A stretch of 64,000 nucleotides of DNA from Pyronema omphalodes. Its lineage: Eukaryota > Ascomycota > Pezizomycetes > Pezizales > Pyronemataceae. The notes below the pieces were generated by a model. That model searched no databases. It had not been told where the DNA came from and was given only the letters and a program-made list of their open reading frames with translations. Within the stretch, counting starts at the first letter, position 1. Every line of letters starts with the position of its first letter. Both the position numbers and the translations under genes were made by a program. Below, in pieces: positions 57,871 to 64,000 of this stretch. Location: positions 62,001 through 126,000 of the forward strand of contig JAJJXM010000059.1 in NCBI GenBank assembly GCA_024516155.1. The letters run 5' to 3'.

Positions 57871-60384
57871 ATGATACGCCCCCCCCCGGGCTCCTCCACA
57901 CCAGCGAAACCCAAAACCGCAGTCGGAGGTCCCGAAGCAATAGCACGTCTCTCAACCCCCTTCAAATGTCCCTCACCAGCGACACGACGGGAGCCCGCGC
58001 TCCCACCTCGTAAGCGTCGGAAAGTCAACTACGCGCCGCGACTTCGATTCCCCCGGCGACGGGGACGGGGATGACGAAGCCTTCAATCCCGACGGCAGTT
58101 CACGGTCCGCACTCGGGAATCTAGCTGCCAATAAAGCCTTCCCTGTTTTCGTCCCAAAAAAGATAAAGAAGCTGTGTTTCGATCTCGATTCTCGGTGCCG
58201 TTGGTAAATAAAGATGCTGGCGGGTATAATCCTCATCGTCCTGCCCCGGCGCTGGGAATGAGGATTGGGGCGGCTTTTGTTGCGAGACCGTTACATGACC
58301 CTGCTGGCGAATTTGCAATTGTTCTGTATGATCCGACGGTGGATGAACAGAGGGTTAAGGTTGTTGAAGGGGCTGAGGGCCCGCTGATTGAGGTTAAGGA
58401 AAGGTCTAGGACTCATAAAAGTTTAAGGGAGATCTTGGGTTTGGATAAATTGAAGGAACAGAAGGAAAGACCTAAGGTGCCGGTTATTGTGGATCCGAAA
58501 TTGGCAAAGGTTCTGAGACCGCATCAGGTTGAGGGTGTTAAGTTTATGTATAGGTGTACCACGGGATTGGTGGATGAGAATGCAAAGGGTTGTATTATGG
58601 CAGATGAAATGGGTCTGGGAAAAACTGTAAGTTGTTGCTCCCTCTTATTCTACTTTTTTTCTTCTCTGGGTTCAGGATGGGGGGCCATGGAAATTGATGC
58701 TAATAGTATGGGAATAGTTGCAATGCATCACACTTATGTGGACCCTCCTTAAACAATCCCCAGAACCCGGAAAAACTACAATCCAGAAATGTGTCATCGC
58801 CTGTCCCTCCTCCCTAGTCCGGAACTGGGCCAACGAGCTCGTAAAATGGCTAGGCAAAGACACCGTCACCCCTTTCGCCATCGATGGAAAAGCCAGTAAA
58901 GAGGAATTAATATCACAAATCCGACAATGGGCCATAGCAGCAGGTCGAAGTATCGTTCGTCCAGTTCTAATTGTTTCCTATGAGTCTCTTCGTCTTTACT
59001 CAGATTACTTAAGAGATGTTCCAATTGGCTTGATGCTCTGTGATGAGGGACATCGTTTAAAGAATGCAGATTCCTTGACCTATGTTGCTCTTAACGCTCT
59101 TAATGTTGATAGAAGAGTTATCCTTTCCGGTACTCCTATCCAGAACGATCTTTCGGAATATTACGCACTATTATCTTTCGCCAATCCGAACCTTCTTGGT
59201 ACTCGTGCAGATTTCCGCAAGGTTTACGAACTACCAATCATGAAAGGTCGCGACGCTTTAGGTACCGATGCCGAGCGCGAAAAAGGAGATGCAAAATTAA
59301 AGGATCTTCATGCTATCGTCGATAAATTCATTATCCGTCGCACAAACGATATCTTATCCAAATACCTCCCCGTAAAATACGAACATGTCGTTTTCTGTAA
59401 ACCGGCACCTTTCCAAGAGGATCTTTATAAATACTTTGTATCATCACCCGAAATCCAAGCGCTGTTGAGAGGAAAAGGTTCTCAACCTCTTAAAGCTATT
59501 GGTATGCTGAAAAAACTTTGCAACCACCCGGATTTGTTGGAGTTACCGGGAGACCTACCGGGCTGCGAAAAGTTCTTCCCGGAGGATTATGTTCCCAAAG
59601 ATTCCAGGGGTAGTAGGGATAGAGAGGTGAAGACATGGTATTCCGGCAAGATGGTAGTGTTAGACCGTATGCTTGCACGTATCCGGCAGGACACAAACGA
59701 CAAAATCGTATTAATCAGCAACTTCACCCAAACTTTAGATGTGTTTGAACGTCTTTGCAGAAGTAGGGGTTATGGATGTTTACGACTTGACGGTACTATG
59801 AATGTCAACAAACGACAGAAATTGGTGGATAAATTCAATGATCCCGAAGGTCCGGAATTTGTCTTCCTACTTTCTTCTAAGGCCGGTGGTTGTGGTCTTA
59901 ATTTAATTGGTGCGAACCGATTGGTGCTTTTTGATCCCGATTGGAATCCCGCGGCGGATCAACAGGCGTTGGCTCGTGTTTGGCGTGATGGACAGAAAAA
60001 GGATTGTTTTGTATACCGATTCATCACCACGGGTTCTATCGAGGAGAAAATCTTCCAGAGACAAAGTCATAAGCAATCACTTTCTGCTTGTGTAGTTGAT
60101 GCCGGGGAGGATGTTGAAAGACATTTTTCTGGTGAAGATTTAAGGAAGCTTTTTGAGTATTGTCCGGATACGTATAGTGATACTCATGATACTTTAAATG
60201 TAAGAGATGTAAAGATGGAAGGCAGATTATTAAGGCCCCGGCTATGTTGTATGGTGATACTTCTACTTGGAATCATTTTACGGATGTTAAAGGTGGTGGA
60301 TTGGGAAATATACAGGATTTGCTACTGAGACAGGAAAGTGGACAGGGGATTGTAACGGCGGCTTTTCAGTATATTTCGCATTAG
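57871..60384 (+). CDS. RAD54: Rad54 DNA repair translocase (Snf2 family)
   Basis: ATG at 57871 begins the Rad54-type N-terminus (LSTPFKCPSPATRRE, PPRKRRKVNYAP). Then ANKAFPVF, FRSRFSVPLVNKDAGGYNP and ARPLHDPAGEFAIVLYDPT lead into the helicase. Walker A is MADEMGLGKT, directly followed by intron 58627-58717 (GTAAGT...GAATAG, phase 0), then LQCITLMWTLLKQSP. Later motifs are IACPSSLVRNWANELVKW, LMLCDEGHRLKN, LSGTPIQNDLSEYYAL, LISNFTQTLDVFE, LSSKAGGCGLNLIGANR, DPDWNPAADQQALARVWRDG and SLSACVVD. The conserved C-terminus (MLYGDTSTWNHF, AAFQYISH) ends at TAG 60382-60384. Three frame breaks occur: near 58,037, in an A-run near 58,156, and in a T-run near 60,192. Rad54 is an ATP-driven remodeller acting with Rad51 in homologous recombination, so loss in a living strain would be unexpected. 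Confidence 0.93.
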
Positions 60385-63300
60385 ATGTTGCGTTGGTTTT
60401 TTTTCTCTTTTCTTGGCGGATTTGGTTATTGAGCGATGCTTGGGAGTTAATGGATGTTTATACATTGTATTATGATTTGTCTTCTTTCTTTATTCTTCAT
60501 ATTTTTCTTGCGTTTCTATACCCCCCCTTGTAAAAAAAGGTGGGGGCGGAGAGGGCTGGGGGGGGGGGGGGGGGGCGATATCTGAATGAGAACTAGCCGC
60601 ATCACAGTAGTACCGCATTAAATTGACTTAAAAGGCTAATCAATCAATAAATTCATTCATTCATTCATTTTCATTCCTTCAAATCTACATCATTATCCCA
60701 CGTTACACACGTTACACACATTACAAACATTACATAGTACATTACTAGTAGTCTAGCAGTCCGGCACCACAACTGTCAATCGAAACGTACTCTTGTATGT
60801 ACTTTGTACGTGAGTACGTGATTATCCACTTCCAGATTCCCCTTTTTTATGTTTTTCTTCTTTTTTTTAGTGGAGGCTATGTGATTCTTGTGATTCTTGT
60901 GATTCTTGTGTGATTCTTGTGATTCTTGTGATTCTTGTGATTCTTGTGATTCTTGTGATTCTTGTGATTCTTGTGATTCTTGTGATTCTTGTGATTCTTG
61001 TGATTCTTGTGATTCTTGTGATTCTTGTGATTCTTGTGATTCTTGTGATTCTTGTGATTCTTGTGATTCTTGTGATTCTTGTGATTCTTGTGATTCTTGT
61101 GATTCTTGTGATTCTTGTGATTCTTGTGATTCTTGTGATTCTTGTGATTCTTGTGATTCTTGTGATTCTTGTGATTCTTGTGATTCTTGTGATTCTTGTG
61201 GTTATGTATTATCTATAAGACCTGCTATATGTAAATCGGTATCCGTATCCGTAGTCGAGATTCCACAGCTTGGAGTATTGCTGGAAAGTACTTACTCGAT
61301 AATGTTAACATGACAAAGGTTCCCGCGTGGTCCGTGGAGAAAGAGATATCTCAATCAACTTATCTCCAGACCTCCCAATCGTACAAACCAGTTTAAAGTA
61401 ACGACGAAAACGGACCGTACGGACTTTTCGGATTGTTTAATATAAGAATTAAGAACTATACAGCACTGTACAGTATTGAGCAACCTAGTTCAGTTTATTG
61501 TTGCTGTCGGTGATATAAACTGATATAAACTGATTAAACTAGTTAAACTGATTAAACTGATGACACTAGTTCAACTGCGCAAAAACCAGTTAACCAGTCA
61601 ACCAGTCAACCAGTCAACCAGTCAACCAGTCAACCATTCAACCATTCAACCGAACCATAAAGCCCAGTCTCCAGGCCAACTATTCCAAACTACCTAAAAC
61701 TTCAGAAACTGCTGTATCATCCTTCTCCAGACGAACTACTTTCCGAAGCAGCAACAAATATTATCCAGTACATATATCTATACATAACATAACGAAATTC
61801 CCTATATCCCAACTGGATCCCTTGGCGGTGGGGGGGGGGGGGGGGGGTCAAAAGATCTCAAAAATCACAACTGACGCCAGCTATGATTAAAGATGTTGAT
61901 CTTGATCTTGAGCCCCGCGATGGTCTCTTTTATAGAGTATAGAGTATATGCTGCTATTGAATGCCGGTATTATATATATTATATTTATATATATATATAT
62001 AAATATCACCATCCTTTTGAATTTGGAAAATATCATCTCTGACTTGGCGCTCATCATGGGAACGGAAAGTCTAGCATGCTCAACGCTATTTTGTCAAGGC
62101 TGGGAAATCTAGTTACTTGAAGCTGGTGGAATAAGGAGGGTTGAGATACTAGCGGGCTCGGCCACCGATGGGTTCAAATAGGGTTGGATACGTGGTTTAT
62201 TTCTGTGTGCACTGGGGGGGGGGGGGGGTCTTGATGTGGGTAAATTGGGTTATATTTATGGAGTCTCTTTAGTGACTAGTCTGTGCATTGTAGTTACCTG
62301 AAAAATCGAAATAACTGTGTGATCCGGAATATCGAAATTGTATGAATTACCTGTAACTGGGAATTGTCGGTTCTGTTTTTTTTACTTGGTTTATGATTTT
62401 ATTTGGTGAACTGGATATATATATGGTTGCGAGGTCGGTTCAGATGTTGTAGAAAAAAATTGAAGGGGGAAAAATGCTTCCGTATAGCGTAAACCGGTTG
62501 TAGTGTGGTACTCAAAGGGCTTTCTTTTATTGTCGTCTTTGATGATGGCAATGCTGGCGTGGGAATCTGGATGTTTGGGCTGGAGACAATTTGTTTTTTT
62601 TTCTACGACCATTTTCGTCTGGTGGACGCTGAAGATTCGTTGATATGTCTTGCAGCAGTTGAAAAAAAGATTCGGCAGTATATACGGTATTGAATTTGAA
62701 AATGGAGTATTGAATATAGCGCTATAAGTGAAGACCATCCAAATATTACCAAGTGTTATGGTGTTCTCGAAGTTTCACGATGTTTAGATGCTGGAATGTA
62801 TTTTAAGCGTTCAAAGAGTTTACAATTTGATATTACGCGCTTACAGCGTGAAGAAATATCTATGTACATAGCGCTAAAAACTGTTTCTCGCGTGCAAAAA
62901 CGTTTCAGAAATATTTTAACACCCCCCCTCCCCGCCTTTTTTTTTTTTTACAATTGTAGACAGTCGATTCTTCCGATCAACCAAAAAATTAATTATAAAC
63001 CGTTGAATAAAGAAAGAAAAGTTCTTTCATTCCACAACCCTCGTGTTAATTTCAACCCGCATAAAACCACACATCGGCCATCGTTGCCTTGCGATGCGTT
63101 ACGTTGCGTTGCGTTGCAGGCATGACAGGCCCACACCACAGGCATTGTTCCACGCCAAGCCTTTTTAGCGCTTACGCAATTTTCACCCATCGCACACTGG
63201 GACCATACCGACCGACCACCCCCGCCTCCAGTTGTAGAAGCAACCTTCGTCCGGATCTCACCACAACCTCATTACCCTATCGCGCCCACGCAACGCAACG

Positions 63301-63560
63301 TCCACGCACCCCACCACCGACCGACCGACCGACCGACGAACATAAAAAACCATATAAACGCGAACGCAAAAAAAAACCCCCCCCCGTTTCCGCGACGCTG
63401 CGAAAAACGGTCCTGTTACCCGCCCTTTGCGAGTACGAAACTTCTGCAGCAACGGCTATTAAAAAAAAAAAATTTGCTTTGCTTTGCTTCGCCTTCCGTT
63501 GTTTGAAAGATCTACCCCCGTTAAAGAGAAAATAAAATAGAAAAGGGAAAAAGGAATATA
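60385..63560. other. Low-complexity intergenic region
   Basis: Contains poly-G near 60,557-60,575, 61,829-61,847 and 62,214-62,228, an AT-only palindrome near 61,965-62,008, ACCAGTCA repeats (61,590-61,640) and poly-C/A mixtures. No supported gene or RNA. Confidence 0.6.
60881..61200. repeat. GATTCTTGT 9-bp tandem array, about 35 copies
   Basis: Near-perfect array with one irregular unit near 60,909. It lies about 500 bp downstream of the RAD54 stop codon. The long ORFs across it are artefacts. Confidence 0.93.
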
Positions 63561-64000
63561 TGTCAGACGGTGCCGATACTGCGGTTTTGGTTTGATGCCG
63601 ATATGGGATCGGCTCCTTCGCGAGATTCGCGTCTGGATTTATCGTCGTCTGGTGTGAGCTTCTTCATCAGCAGCAACAACAGCAGCAGGGACAACAGAGT
63701 CAGCAGCTACGAGAGGTCGACGAAAATGAGGTTATGCAATATGCTGCTGCTGCTGAACAGTTGTTAGCTTCTACTACTACTACTGCTGCGAATACTACTG
63801 CTGCGAATACTACTACTGATGCTACAAATTTGGAGGAGAAACAACAAGAGAAAAAGAAGAAAAAGAAGAAGAAAATAAGCATCTACTGGAAGCTGGGGAA
63901 CAAACTACGGATGAGAAATTACAGTCTGCTGAGGATATTTCAATGTCGCTTATTGGACAGCCTGAGGCCCCTGCGGATTCTCTCTTGAATGCTGCTGAAG
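63561..64000 (+). CDS. Partial gene at right edge, Gln/Ala/Glu-rich protein
   Basis: A possible ATG at 63561 precedes coding-like sequence in changing frames: DADMGSAPSRDSRLDLSSSG, then a Gln-rich QQQQQQQGQQSQQLREVDEN, VMQYAAAAEQLLA, Thr/Ala repeats, a Lys/Glu-rich tract, and finally EAGEQTTDEKLQSAEDIS and GQPEAPADSLLNAAE, still open at the last base. The final part is acidic and lies in a different frame from the Gln-rich part, with the change inside the A/G-rich tract at 63,840-63,875. The product is unknown and the gene continues outside the window. Confidence 0.4.

Noticed and set aside
60906..61313. ORF encoding a repeated Cys-Asp-Ser tripeptide
   Set aside because: Direct translation of the 9-bp GATTCTTGT array; a second frame is equally open.

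Overview
The window looks like nuclear DNA of a filamentous ascomycete fungus (Pezizomycotina-like; any finer placement would be a guess). Genes carry short GT-AG introns, mostly 48-98 nt, with CTAAC-like branch sites. A 5S rRNA gene stands alone, as in Neurospora, and is not in an rDNA array. The conserved proteins (coatomer zeta, sphingoid-base kinase, SWF1-type DHHC palmitoyltransferase, Rad54, two JmjC proteins) have fungal features.

Layout. (1) 1-25.5 kb is an accessory, repeat-built region. It begins with a decayed Mutator-like (MULE) transposase running off the left edge. It then holds a scattered family of six small RING-H2 genes and pseudogenes in both orientations, the 5S gene, and three diverged copies of a unit spaced about 3.1-3.5 kb apart. 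Each unit pairs a decayed companion gene with a RING-H2 gene, or did originally. The third unit is split by a 5.2-kb Ty1/copia element with identical LTRs, a TAACA target duplication and a primer site matching the initiator-tRNA-Met anticodon arm. (2) 25.9-28.75 kb is an amidohydrolase gene whose second half is full of frame breaks. (3) 29.4-33.1 kb is almost entirely short tandem arrays, followed by an 85-bp fold-back element. (4) 33.5-64 kb is gene-rich: a Myb/SANT-like protein, an unrecognised divergent neighbour, sphingoid-base kinase, coatomer zeta, a KDM3-like JmjC protein, a large Pro/Gln-rich protein with a duplicated intron-exon block, a second JmjC protein, SWF1, RAD54, and a gene cut by the right edge. 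Long low-complexity spacers separate them.

A strong pattern crosses the window. Conserved genes repeatedly change frame, and nearly every break would be explained by one missing base in a short homopolymer. The copia LTRs are identical, which implies a young insertion, yet its coding region shows the same kind of break. The simplest reading is uncorrected homopolymer deletions in the assembly, so a 'pseudogene' label based only on a single frameshift here should be treated with care. In-frame stops and lost zinc ligands in some RING copies look like real decay.

The genes do not form one pathway. Two JmjC chromatin proteins, a possible DNA-binding Myb-like protein and a Rad54 remodeller lie within 27 kb, but the sequence gives no evidence of functional linkage. 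No clearly new biological system was found. The best candidate for something undescribed is the expanding and decaying companion-gene plus RING-H2 module at 9-25.5 kb.
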